In this document: positions 32,253 through 40,527 of the stretch, in pieces
Numbering within the stretch: position 1 is the stretch's first letter
How the letters are laid out: each line of letters begins with the position of its first letter
Origin: Bryobacterales bacterium
Lineage (GTDB): Bacteria > Acidobacteriota > Terriglobia > Bryobacterales > Bryobacteraceae
Direction of reading: 5' to 3'
DNA: 60,267 nucleotides
Assembly (NCBI GenBank): GCA_003136675.1
Contig: PLFE01000036.1
Coordinates: 14,494 to 74,760 of the forward strand
Position numbers and translations under genes: made by a program
Notes under the pieces: model-generated
The model's database searches: none
The model's input: the letters and a program-made list of their open reading frames with translations, nothing else
What the model was told of the DNA's origin: nothing

Positions 32253-35200
32253 CTAGCTCTTCTTTTCCAAAACCGGAATCGCCGGATTCGGGTTACGCAA
32301 TTCAGCCAGGTAAGTGGTGCGCGGCCGCGTATTCAAATCCGCCAGCATTCCATAGTTCAATTGCGTTTTCTTCAATTTCGTCACGCGGCTGTTCGGATCG
32401 TTCTGATCGCCAAACACGATCGCCTGGGTGGGGCATGCCGCCTCACAAGCCGTTACGATTTCCCCATCGCGGACTGCCCGCTCTTCGCGCTCCGACATGA
32501 TTTTGGCGTACTGAATCCGCTGCGTGCAATACGTACATTTCTCCATCACCCCACGGCTCCGGACGCTCACATCCGGATTCTTCTGCAGCTTGGTCGATTC
32601 CGTGACGTAGTCCGAGTAGAGGAAGAAGTTAAACCGGCGCACTTTATACGGACAATTGTTCGAGCAATACCGGGTTCCGACGCAACGGTTGTAAACCATG
32701 GTATTCAGACCTTCCTGGTCATGAACCGTGGCGGCGACGGGGCAAACGACTTCGCAGGGCGCATTCTCGCAATGCATGCAGGGCACGGGCTGGAAGTGCG
32801 CGGTCGGATTCTCAACCGAACCTTCCCAATATCTGTCGACGCGGATCCAATGCATCTCGCGTGTATTCAGCACCTGCGTTTTCCCAACAACGGCGATATT
32901 ATTCTCCGCCTGGCAAGCCGCTACGCAAGCGTTGCATCCAGTGCAAGCCGTAAGATCGATGGCCATCGCCCATGCGTAGCCGTTGTACTTCCAGACGTCG
33001 GGATAAATTGTCAGGCCCTTCGGCGGCTGCTCGCCCATTTCGTCCACTACGCCGGGGTTCTTTAGAAATTCGCCAAAACCTACCGAGCGGATAATTCCGC
33101 GCAGCTTGGCCTCCGCGGTTTCGAAGTCCGCGTCTCCCGGGCTCGCGGCGTGCGCCGCGTCTTTCTGGGGACCATGCTCACGGTCGATTAAATAGTGATG
33201 CTGGGTGGCGGCGATGGAATATTTCTCATGCAGATCGCGCAGTTCCACCCCGGAAGCATACGTTGTGGAATCGGACGTCCAGATCTGGTAAGCGTTGAAA
33301 CCCGCTCCGTTACCCGCACGGCCAGACCGCGTGCGCCCGAATCCCATATGCACCGCGATGGTGTTGTCCGGCTGGCCAGGCTGCACCCACACGGAGGCCC
33401 ACACGGTCTTGCCGCCATGCTTGAGCTCGACCCGCGCCTCGCTCCACAACTTGAGACGTTCGGCAGTGGCGATGCTCATCAGCGCCGCGTTGTCCCAGGT
33501 CAATTTCGTCATCGGCCGCGGCAGTTCCTGCAGCCACCCGTTGTTGGCGTACGACCCGTCGTAAATGTAGGGATCGGGGTAGAACGAAACTTCGAACGTA
33601 TCGGCCCCCCCCACCGGCCGACTCGACGCCGGCGGAACCCTGGCTCCCGAAACGGCCTTCGCCGGCAAAGCGCTCTCGGCAACTACACCGTCGTGAACCG
33701 CGCGACGCCACCAGTTCTCGAAATCCGCTCCGGTGTGCTGCTTTTGCCAGTAATCGCGAAGCGCGTCGTACCCGGATTTCTCGGGAGTCTCCGTCAGCGC
33801 CGCAAGTAGCTCCGACGGCGATTTGCCTCCATACAAGGGCAAAATCAACGGCTGAACAATCGTTACGGTGCCATCGAACGCGCGGGCATCGCCCCACATC
33901 TCCAATTCGTGGGCCTGAGGAATCTGCCACTGGCAATACTGCGAAGTCTCGTCGTCATAGAGCCCCAGCCGAATGCGCAACCGGGCTTTCTGCAGCTTCT
34001 TCGCAAAATCCAGATCGGCCGGAGTGTTGAACACGGGATTGCCGCCCACGATCATCAACACATCTACGGTGCCCGCATCCAGATCGGAGGAAAGTTCCTT
34101 CAACCGCGCCAGTTGATCGTCCGGACTCGCTTCCACTGGATCGGTAAAGATCACCGTCTTGCCCAGATTTCCCAGCGCCTCGTTGATGGTAAAAGCGAGG
34201 GCGTGAACCTCGGCACTTTGGCTTTCGCCGGCGACCACAACGCTTGCGCCGCGATTCGCCTGCAGATCTTTCACCATGGCAACGAACCACGGCTGAGAAC
34301 TCCAGGCGCCACCACCTGCCCCGCCCGACCCGACCGCGCCGGCCAGTTCGCGAGCGAAGGGCTCGATTTCAGACGGCTTCAATGGCCAGCGATGGTCCGC
34401 TTTCGCGCCGGTGGAAGTGGGCGTCGATTCCACGACATAGAGCCGGTTCATGGACATCTTGCCGTCGCGAACGCGCCGCTTCGACATGAAATCCCTGGAG
34501 TAACGCACCGCTCCGGGGCCCGAGAGGAAGAAATCGGCGTCCAACGCCACCACGACGTCAGCCGCGTCGAACTTATAAACCGTGTTCAGGTAGGAACCGA
34601 ATGCCAGCTTGGTGCCCTGACGCCGGCCCAGTCCCACAGGATTCCATTGGATCCACTTCGCGCTGGGATATTGCGTCAGCAGATCTTTCATCTGGGCTTC
34701 CAACGTTGGCGACGTTGTCGTCTCCGACAAGATCCGCAGACCTGCGCCTTGCTTTCCAACCTGCTCGGTGACGATGTCCTTGAAGCTCGCCAGAAACGAA
34801 GCGTAGGACCGAATTTCGCCTAGGAAATTAATGGTCTGCGAACGGTCCGGATCGTAGACATTCAGAACCGCGCCCTGCGTGTAGGCATCGGTCGAGCCGA
34901 GACTTGCGGGATGCTGGGGATTTCCCTCGATCTTTGTGGGACGGCCGTCGTTGCTCTCCACCAACACGCCCGCGGCATACCCGCCTTGCGTGATGGCGCT
35001 GGCAAAAAACAGCGGCTTCCCGGGATAATCGTTCTCCGGTTGATTCACGTACGGCATGATGTACTCGGTAGGCTGCCTGGTGCAGGCTCCGAGTCCGGCC
35101 AACGCGAGCGACGCGCCCATCAGCTTCAGAAAGTCCCGGCGACCGTCGCCTTCTCCTTCGCTCCATTCCGAAGCCTGACGCGGAAACTCTCGATGCAGAA

Positions 35201-35318
35201 AGTCTTCAAACCCTGGGGTCTTGGCGATCTCATCCAGGCTCCGCCAGTAGTCGCGTCCCGTTCGCCCTTCGAGGCGCTTGCGGACGGACGTGAGATCCAG
35301 ATTATCGTGTTCGCTCAT
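32253..35318 (-). CDS. actB: Alternative Complex III subunit ActB, iron-sulphur protein with molybdopterin-type domain
   Basis: The 1021-residue protein has a Tat signal with twin Arg (RRDFLKLMGASLALAGLGAC), whose end also looks like a lipobox. A long domain related to molybdopterin oxidoreductases follows but is not expected to bind the cofactor in ACIII. The C-terminal ferredoxin-like part holds the cysteine groups CTGCNACVAACQ, CMHCENAPCEVVCP, CVGTRYCSNNCPYK and CTYC...CEAACP, enough for four clusters. It relays electrons from quinol to the haem subunits in the periplasm. The start at 35318 overlaps the actA TGA (ATGA). An extra upstream ATG adds only six residues. Confidence 0.95.
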   Translation of the reverse strand: MSEHDNLDLTSVRKRLEGRTGRDYWRSLDEIAKTPGFEDFLHREFPRQASEWSEGEGDGRRDFLKLMGASLALAGLGACTRQPTEYIMPYVNQPENDYPGKPLFFASAITQGGYAAGVLVESNDGRPTKIEGNPQHPASLGSTDAYTQGAVLNVYDPDRSQTINFLGEIRSYASFLASFKDIVTEQVGKQGAGLRILSETTTSPTLEAQMKDLLTQYPSAKWIQWNPVGLGRRQGTKLAFGSYLNTVYKFDAADVVVALDADFFLSGPGAVRYSRDFMSKRRVRDGKMSMNRLYVVESTPTSTGAKADHRWPLKPSEIEPFARELAGAVGSGGAGGGAWSSQPWFVAMVKDLQANRGASVVVAGESQSAEVHALAFTINEALGNLGKTVIFTDPVEASPDDQLARLKELSSDLDAGTVDVLMIVGGNPVFNTPADLDFAKKLQKARLRIRLGLYDDETSQYCQWQIPQAHELEMWGDARAFDGTVTIVQPLILPLYGGKSPSELLAALTETPEKSGYDALRDYWQKQHTGADFENWWRRAVHDGVVAESALPAKAVSGARVPPASSRPVGGADTFEVSFYPDPYIYDGSYANNGWLQELPRPMTKLTWDNAALMSIATAERLKLWSEARVELKHGGKTVWASVWVQPGQPDNTIAVHMGFGRTRSGRAGNGAGFNAYQIWTSDSTTYASGVELRDLHEKYSIAATQHHYLIDREHGPQKDAAHAASPGDADFETAEAKLRGIIRSVGFGEFLKNPGVVDEMGEQPPKGLTIYPDVWKYNGYAWAMAIDLTACTGCNACVAACQAENNIAVVGKTQVLNTREMHWIRVDRYWEGSVENPTAHFQPVPCMHCENAPCEVVCPVAATVHDQEGLNTMVYNRCVGTRYCSNNCPYKVRRFNFFLYSDYVTESTKLQKNPDVSVRSRGVMEKCTYCTQRIQYAKIMSEREERAVRDGEIVTACEAACPTQAIVFGDQNDPNSRVTKLKKTQLNYGMLADLNTRPRTTYLAELRNPNPAIPVLEKKS

Positions 35319-35980
35319 CGGTGGCACGTATAGCAAGTATCCAGTTTCTGAATGTGATATTCCTTGACCAGTTGCACGCCAATGGTGTGCTGATCGGCCT
35401 TCGCGTCCCGTTCGGGTTCGTAGCCCATCATCGTGATGAACTGCCTTGGGCGCACATATTTTTCAGGATTGCGGTGACAATCCAGGCACCAGCGCATTTC
35501 GAGCGATGACTGTTGTTTCATCAGCGGCATCTGATCCACCCGCCCATGGCAGGTCTCGCAGCCGACGCCCTTCTTCACGTGAATGCTGTGATTGAAGTAC
35601 ACGAAATCCGGCAAATCGTGAACCTTGGTCCACTGAATGGAGGCGTCATTTCGATAGCTCGCACGCACCGGCTCCAGCGTCGGGCTGGTCAGCCAGATCT
35701 GGGAGTGGCAGTTCATGCAGGTCTTGGTGGGGGGCACGTTGGCGAACCAGGAATTCTCAACGGCGGTATGACAATAGCGGCAATCGATCCCCATGGAACC
35801 GACATGGTGTGTATGACTAAACGGGACCGGTTGCTCCCGCGCTTCGCCCTGCCTGGTGGCGTATGAAGAATCCGCGCCCAACTCGAACAAAATGCCGCCT
35901 AGTCCAACCACCGCCAGAAGCCCGACGGTAATCCCGAGCTTCGACAGTTGGTTTGCACTGCTGTGAAAAATCTGGGCCAT
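35315..35980 (-). CDS. actA: Alternative Complex III subunit ActA, penta-haem cytochrome c
   Basis: ActA is the multi-haem subunit anchored to the periplasmic face. The 221-residue protein has an N-terminal membrane helix (GITVGLLAVVGLGGILFEL) and five C-x-x-C-H sites: CRYCH, CMNCH, CETCH, CLDCH and CYTCH. The His-rich spacing (SHTHHVGSMGIDCRYCH, YFNHSIHVKKGVGCETCH) is typical of the family. It is the first gene of the respiratory operon. AAGGA lies six bases before the ATG. Its promoter region contains a perfect 16-bp palindrome about 100 bases upstream. Confidence 0.95.
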   Translation of the reverse strand: MAQIFHSSANQLSKLGITVGLLAVVGLGGILFELGADSSYATRQGEAREQPVPFSHTHHVGSMGIDCRYCHTAVENSWFANVPPTKTCMNCHSQIWLTSPTLEPVRASYRNDASIQWTKVHDLPDFVYFNHSIHVKKGVGCETCHGRVDQMPLMKQQSSLEMRWCLDCHRNPEKYVRPRQFITMMGYEPERDAKADQHTIGVQLVKEYHIQKLDTCYTCHR

Positions 35981-36082
35981 CAGGCGTCCTTAAGAAAGTC
36001 CAACTCCGTATTATTGCTCATCCGAATCGCCCAACCGCAAAGGGGTTCTGAAAGAGCTCATCTATTTCCCGAATCCATAACT

Positions 36083-36098
36083 GTACCGCATGCGGTAC
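36083..36098. promoter_or_regulatory. Perfect 16-bp palindrome in the actA/36150 divergent gap
   Basis: GTACCGCATGCGGTAC is a perfect inverted repeat in the 169-base gap between actA and the divergent secreted-protein gene. A dimeric regulator site controlling the respiratory operon is a reasonable inference. Promoter elements in this gap are weak, the best being TAATAC near 36010-36020 on the minus strand. Confidence 0.6.
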
Positions 36099-36149
36099 TT
36101 CGAATACAGTCGCGCGGCAAATGAATTTTCTCTAAACTAAAAGTTTCCG

Positions 36150-36578
36150 ATGTTCACTTTACTATCCCTGATGGCACTGTGCGCCTGGAGTCCCGCCGCG
36201 AATCAAAGCGCGCAGGATCAAAACAAGCAAGATCACAAGTCCTCGACTCATCGAGCAAAGTCCCCGGCGGTGGAAGTCGTCGAAATGAAAGCCCGCCGCT
36301 CTAGTGATGTCATTGAGGTTGCGGCAGAGGTAAAGAATTCCGGTGAGAAGCCGATCAAGAACCTCGAGGTGGTTTTCCAATTTGAGAACAGCGATGGGGA
36401 GCCGGTTTCCACCGAAGAAATGAAGGTTGATGAACCCAGTTTGATGCCGGGCGAGGAATCCACGCTCAACGTCCAGCTCAAAGATGCCCCGATGGCCACG
36501 CAGATTCGCATCAGCGCGGAAAGCGGCCGCGGCATTGAGCTGACCGTAGGCGAGAGCGGCCCTTACGCAATCGAATAG
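36150..36578 (+). CDS. Secreted protein with FxLYD-like Ig fold
   Basis: The 142-residue protein starts with a short signal peptide (MFTLLSLMALCAWSPAANQS), then a polar linker rich in Gln, Lys and His. About 90 residues follow with the alternating pattern VIEVAAEVKNSGEKPIKNLEVVFQFENSDGEPVSTEEMKV, then LMPGEESTLNVQLKDAP. 'G.v.N.g...i.nv.v.v.f.d..G..v' and 'L.pG....F.v' are hallmarks of FxLYD and similar small Ig-like domains. No catalytic residue is seen. Its stop is 11 bases before aroA, so the two may share a transcript although no functional link is evident. Confidence 0.65.
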   Translation: MFTLLSLMALCAWSPAANQSAQDQNKQDHKSSTHRAKSPAVEVVEMKARRSSDVIEVAAEVKNSGEKPIKNLEVVFQFENSDGEPVSTEEMKVDEPSLMPGEESTLNVQLKDAPMATQIRISAESGRGIELTVGESGPYAIE

Positions 36579-36589
36579 CCCAGGAAATA

Positions 36590-37873
36590 ATGGAAAAAAT
36601 TATACGATCGGCTGCCCGACTTTCAGGCGCAGTCACTCTTCCAGGGGACAAGTCGATTTCCCACAGATACGCGATCCTTTCCTCTCTCGCCGAGGGAACC
36701 AGCCGGCTCGCGAATTATTCCAGCGGTGCGGATTGCCATTCCACGCTGAACTGTCTGCGGGACCTGGGAGTCGGGATTGAGGCGGATGGGTCCACCGTCA
36801 CGGTTCACGGCAAAGGGCTGGACGGCTGGACTGTCCCATCGAGAGATTTGGACGCGGGCAATTCCGGTTCGGCGATGCGCATGCTCGCCGGCGCGCTCGC
36901 GCCTCAGCCGTTCGCGAGCCGCCTGGTTGGCGATGAGTCTCTCTCCGGCCGCCCCATGGGCCGTATCATCGAACCTCTCACGGCCATGGGCGCGACGATT
37001 CGTGCGCGAGATGGACGATTCCCGCCGCTCGAAATCGAGGGGAAACCGCTGCAGGCTATCGACTACACGCTGCCGGTCGCCAGCGCCCAAGTCAAGACCT
37101 GCGTGCTACTCGCGGGCCTCTTCTGCGAAGGCGAAACCGTGGTTCGCGAGCCTATTCGGACCCGAGACCACACCGAAGTTGCGCTGACCCAGTTCGGCGC
37201 ATATGTCACCGTCAACAAGCGCGTGATCACGCTGGAAGGCCGGCCGATGCTGCTGGCCCGCGACCTGCTGATTCCCAGCGACCTTTCCTCGGCGGCTTTT
37301 TTCCTCGTGGCCGCATCGATCGTTCCCGGCTCCAGCCTGCTGCTGCGCGGCGTGGGATTGAACCCCACACGCTCCGCGCTGCTCGATTTTCTTCTCTCCG
37401 CCGGTGCGAGCATTCGCATTGTCAACTTTGAACACACCGCCGGCGAACCCTCCGGCGATCTGCAGGTTTCCTACTCCGCCTTTCAAGGCGGAGTCATCGA
37501 AGGCGATGTCGCGGCCGCGCTCATCGATGAAATTCCTGTCCTCGCGATTCTGGGCGCAGTGAGCGAGCACGGCCTCGTGGTGCGCGATGCCAAAGAATTG
37601 CGCGTGAAGGAGACCGACCGCATCAAGACCGTGCTCGACAACCTGCGCCGCATGGGCGTGGAGGCGGAAGAACTTCCCGATGGCATGAAAATTCCCGGCA
37701 AGCAACAATTCCGCGGGGCGCGCGTCGATTCGTTCGGCGATCACCGGATTGCGATGGCCTTCGCGGTGGCGGGCTTGGTTTCGGATGGCGAGACGGTGAT
37801 TGAGAACGCGGAGGCTGCGTCGGTATCGTTCCCGGAGTTCTACGATCTTCTGGATCAAGCAAGCTCAGCGTAA
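36590..37873 (+). CDS. aroA: 3-phosphoshikimate 1-carboxyvinyltransferase (EPSP synthase)
   Basis: AroA joins shikimate 3-phosphate and PEP in the sixth step of the chorismate pathway. The 427-residue length is standard. Motifs are complete: LPGDKSISHRYAILSSLAEGTS near the start, DLDAGNSGSAMRMLAGAL, DESLSGRPMGRIIEPL, and near the end KELRVKETDRIKTVLDNLRRMG and DSFGDHRIAMAFAVAG. The lack of obvious frameshifts and the intact active-site Lys, Arg and Asp suggest a working enzyme. It follows the FxLYD gene and converges with the nucleotidyltransferase-like gene. Confidence 0.96.
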   Translation: MEKIIRSAARLSGAVTLPGDKSISHRYAILSSLAEGTSRLANYSSGADCHSTLNCLRDLGVGIEADGSTVTVHGKGLDGWTVPSRDLDAGNSGSAMRMLAGALAPQPFASRLVGDESLSGRPMGRIIEPLTAMGATIRARDGRFPPLEIEGKPLQAIDYTLPVASAQVKTCVLLAGLFCEGETVVREPIRTRDHTEVALTQFGAYVTVNKRVITLEGRPMLLARDLLIPSDLSSAAFFLVAASIVPGSSLLLRGVGLNPTRSALLDFLLSAGASIRIVNFEHTAGEPSGDLQVSYSAFQGGVIEGDVAAALIDEIPVLAILGAVSEHGLVVRDAKELRVKETDRIKTVLDNLRRMGVEAEELPDGMKIPGKQQFRGARVDSFGDHRIAMAFAVAGLVSDGETVIENAEAASVSFPEFYDLLDQASSA

Positions 37874-37926
37874 ACTTGTAGATAAGTGACGAGAGTTGAG
37901 GCGCTGGCACCATCCCCACTGCCTGC

Positions 37927-38778
37927 TTACGGCTTTTCGTAACGCTTTAACATAGCGCTTGAAATCGTCTGCGAGGACGGCCACACGCCGCCAGCCGCTC
38001 CGGCGTGGCGCTGATATCTGTTTAGCATGGCAAGGTCGGGTTGAACGGGCTTTCCGCTTTCCAGAAATACATAGCCGACGGCGTCGCTCGGAATCTGACC
38101 GATAAATCGCTCCGCGTCCTCAATGATGCTTCGGATTTGGCGATGAAGGCCATGCACGTCAAGGGGATGCTCAGTCGCCAGCACACGGAATTCCTCCGCG
38201 TCGAATCGGCTGTGGCGCGCAATATCGGACAGCATCTCTTCCGGAGACTGTCCGGGGAAGCGTCCTACCGCAGCACAAACCACCGCCCCAAGCGGAAGAA
38301 TGTTGTTATGTATAGTCACCAGGAGGACTACATCGCGGGGTTCGCGCCGATCAGCCGCCGCGGAAGCCTTGTTCGCCGCAAGGTCCACCGAGTGCAGCAC
38401 ATAACCGAACAGTTCGTCCCGCTGCGCAGGAAAGAAGCGGAAGGCGCTGTCCGCCACCCATTCCAGCGGCATCCGATCACCCAAACCTTCCACCTGGGCG
38501 TCCCGCTTGCCACTCTTGATCTTTCTCCACGAAACCTTGAATCCTGCCTCGGCCAACGCCTGCGCATCGGCTTCAGCGGCGGTTTCTAAGCGACGCTCGG
38601 AGTCCTGGAAAATGTCGATAACGCGGGAAAAACGGGGCCCTTCGCGGTTCAAAGCAACGCCGCCCGCGATGTAACTATCGGGGCTCCTCTGCGCCGCCAG
38701 CACGCGCAACACTTGAGATTGCAGTTTAGTGAGCGGCACGGCAGAGGCCTTCAATCTCTTCGGCCAGACGTCGTCCAT
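37927..38778 (-). CDS. AbiEii/AbiGii-like nucleotidyltransferase family protein, probably catalytically impaired
   Basis: The 283-residue protein has the pattern of the AbiEii-type nucleotidyltransferases: SYIAGGVALNREGPRFSRVIDIFQD (about 36-60), then LEWVADSAFRFFP and DLAANKASAAADRREPRDVVLL. In active relatives the first stretch reads S-x-D-I-D-L-F. Here it is S-R-V-I-D-I-F, so the first metal-binding Asp is Val (codon GTT, one base from GAT). The later R-D-x-x-D also lacks its second Asp. Toxicity or transferase activity is therefore doubtful. The start is ATG 38778 (overlap of 53 bases with the preceding gene) or GTG 38739, which has GAAGG upstream. It forms a pair with the 71-residue gene, the last two genes of a chain following holB. 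Confidence 0.7.
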   Translation of the reverse strand: MDDVWPKRLKASAVPLTKLQSQVLRVLAAQRSPDSYIAGGVALNREGPRFSRVIDIFQDSERRLETAAEADAQALAEAGFKVSWRKIKSGKRDAQVEGLGDRMPLEWVADSAFRFFPAQRDELFGYVLHSVDLAANKASAAADRREPRDVVLLVTIHNNILPLGAVVCAAVGRFPGQSPEEMLSDIARHSRFDAEEFRVLATEHPLDVHGLHRQIRSIIEDAERFIGQIPSDAVGYVFLESGKPVQPDLAMLNRYQRHAGAAGGVWPSSQTISSAMLKRYEKP

Positions 38779-38941
38779 CCATGCCGCCGTGCAACCGCAG
38801 CGCTCTCGTGATGGCCAAGGCGTCGGCCGCAGTCGGGCTGTCCATAGCCCTCATGTTCCATGACGCCTGCACCCCGTACTCCGAAAAGGCGCGACGATAC
38901 AAGCTCACGAGGTCTTCCACTCTAGGAGTCTGATCACTCAT
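38726..38941 (-). CDS. Small partner protein of the nucleotidyltransferase-like gene
   Basis: The 71-residue protein (VEDLVSLYRRAFSEYGVQASWNMRAMDSP, then ADALAITRALRLHGGMDGRRLAEEIEGLCRAA) is predicted helical and acidic to neutral, with no membrane segment and no evident DNA-binding motif. From memory, small proteins of this type precede AbiEii-like genes in several phyla, which suggests a two-gene module, possibly with an antitoxin-like role. This cannot be proved here. The ATG at 38941 has AAAGG seven bases upstream. Its end overlaps the downstream gene, a sign of coupled translation. Confidence 0.65.
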   Translation of the reverse strand: MSDQTPRVEDLVSLYRRAFSEYGVQASWNMRAMDSPTAADALAITRALRLHGGMDGRRLAEEIEGLCRAAH

Positions 38942-38962
38942 TGGAAACCTTTCTATCACCAA

Positions 38963-39505
38963 CTAGTCTAAGCGCTCAGCCTCAAATCGCTCGGCGACAA
39001 CATAGGAACGATCGCCGAAGAATAAAGCCTTGGACAAGGTGCTCGTTTCGGACTCGTCTTTCCCCAGGTGATAGACAAGAACACCCTGCTTTTGAAGTAC
39101 AGTCTCGCAAACGCGAATCGCCGGGATCGGCAGCGATCCTAGACAACCATTTCCCGTGCTCAGTAAGCTTGACAATCGATTAGGCGTCAGACCCAGAACC
39201 CGTGAGTCTCGCGGGATTGCACTTGATAAGTCGCAAGCCGCGTGGTTTGCATCGAGGGGCCTACCCTTGAAGTAAGTCGAATAGGTTGCGGACTGACTAC
39301 GCCAGAGCACGGGATCGTCTTCAACTTCCTCCAGCCCAGAGATGCAACGATCTTCGAGCCGCCAATAAGACGCACCTGAGCAGGTAACACGCCAACGGCG
39401 TTTGTCGCGGAAAACCTCAAGAACCAAAATAAGGCTGGATTCCGCCCATGTGACACTCTCCAATCTCGCGTCGACATGGTCGTCCAGTAGGATATCCGGA
39501 ATCAC
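38963..39505 (-). CDS. Unrecognised 180-residue protein coupled to holB
   Basis: I do not recognise this protein. It is soluble, with no signal or membrane segment. The first half is predicted beta-rich (SVTWAESSLILVLEVFRDKRRWRVTCSGASYWRLEDRCISGLEEVEDDP) and the second mixed. It has several Cys and Trp residues without a clear metal motif. The GTG start overlaps the holB TGA stop (GTGA), so it depends on holB translation. The next gene, the small partner protein, starts 22 bases after its stop. It could be part of the same accessory module as the nucleotidyltransferase pair or an unrelated gene. Confidence 0.6.
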   Translation of the reverse strand: MIPDILLDDHVDARLESVTWAESSLILVLEVFRDKRRWRVTCSGASYWRLEDRCISGLEEVEDDPVLWRSQSATYSTYFKGRPLDANHAACDLSSAIPRDSRVLGLTPNRLSSLLSTGNGCLGSLPIPAIRVCETVLQKQGVLVYHLGKDESETSTLSKALFFGDRSYVVAERFEAERLD

Positions 39506-40527
39506 GTTCCCGCTATCTCCAGCAGCAACCCATCCAGCGCAATCACCTTCTGCACATTCCTTCTCACCAAGCCCACAACCTCATCTACCTTACGCACGGC
39601 ATGCACCACGCGTTCCGCGGTCAACTTCGCGGCTACCGCCGACAGCTCCATCTTCAAATCCTGATTGCGTAGTTCCCCCCGCCCCTGCCCAATCAGCAGC
39701 ACATCCCGCAGCAACTCATACAGCAGCTTCAAGTAAATTTCGAGCTTCTCGTTCTTACTGCGACCAATGGTTTCCGAAACCGGGATCCACGCGCCGAAGC
39801 TCTTCAATCCAGTGGCCACCTGCAGCAACAGCAACATCGCTTCGCGCCGCTTCGCATACACCTCCAGATCGAGCGAAAGCGCCAGTCCCGGACTTCCCGC
39901 CGCCAGCGCAAGCCTCCGCTGCACATCTTCCAATCCACGCGCGGCGGCAAAATCCTTCATTTCAGATGCCGACAGCGGGGAAAACTGGAACATCACCGAG
40001 CGCGATCGAATGGTAGGCAGCAGATCGTACGCATTCTCGGCCGTGGCGATCAGGATCAAATACTCCGGCGGCTCCTCCAGAATCTTCAATAGTGAATTGG
40101 CCGCCTGATCGCCCGACCGATCGATATGATCGATCAGAAAAACACGCCGCTTCCCCTGGCTGGGCAGATACTGTGCGCGCTCCTTCAGAACGCGCATCTG
40201 CGGGATGCTCAGTTGGCGCAGCGGCCCATCCGGCGGAAACGTGATGAAGTCCGGATAGGACGCGAACAGCAGCGGATCTTCGTTCCTTTTCTCCGACGTC
40301 CACTTCTCCCGGTCCGCTATGATCTTCTGATTCGCCGGCAAGCTCAAATCATCCCGTTCGATCTGTTCCGGATGCGGCAGAATGGCCTGAGCGAATCGCC
40401 GCGCGAGCGTGGCTTTCCCCGTCCCTTCCGGTCCTGAAAAGAGAAGGGTCTGCGGGACCTTGTCCCGCTCGATCATCCCGGCGAGCGCGCGCTGTACGTG
40501 CACGTTGCCCCAGAAATTATCAAACAA
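39502..40527 (-). CDS. holB: DNA polymerase III delta-prime subunit
   Basis: HolB is part of the clamp loader that places the sliding clamp on DNA. The 341-residue protein has the AAA+ P-loop GPEGTGKA (about 32-39, QTLLFSGPEGTGKATLARRFAQAI). It also has the region PSQGKRRVFLIDHIDRSGDQAANSLLKILEEPPEYLILIATAENAYDLLPTIRSRSVMFQF, with the sensor-1 and S-R-C-like S-R-S segment typical of delta-prime and of DnaX relatives. The length and the missing gamma/tau C-terminal domain favour HolB. It follows tmk with an eight-base overlap, a common pairing in bacteria. Confidence 0.92.
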   Translation of the reverse strand: MFDNFWGNVHVQRALAGMIERDKVPQTLLFSGPEGTGKATLARRFAQAILPHPEQIERDDLSLPANQKIIADREKWTSEKRNEDPLLFASYPDFITFPPDGPLRQLSIPQMRVLKERAQYLPSQGKRRVFLIDHIDRSGDQAANSLLKILEEPPEYLILIATAENAYDLLPTIRSRSVMFQFSPLSASEMKDFAAARGLEDVQRRLALAAGSPGLALSLDLEVYAKRREAMLLLLQVATGLKSFGAWIPVSETIGRSKNEKLEIYLKLLYELLRDVLLIGQGRGELRNQDLKMELSAVAAKLTAERVVHAVRKVDEVVGLVRRNVQKVIALDGLLLEIAGT

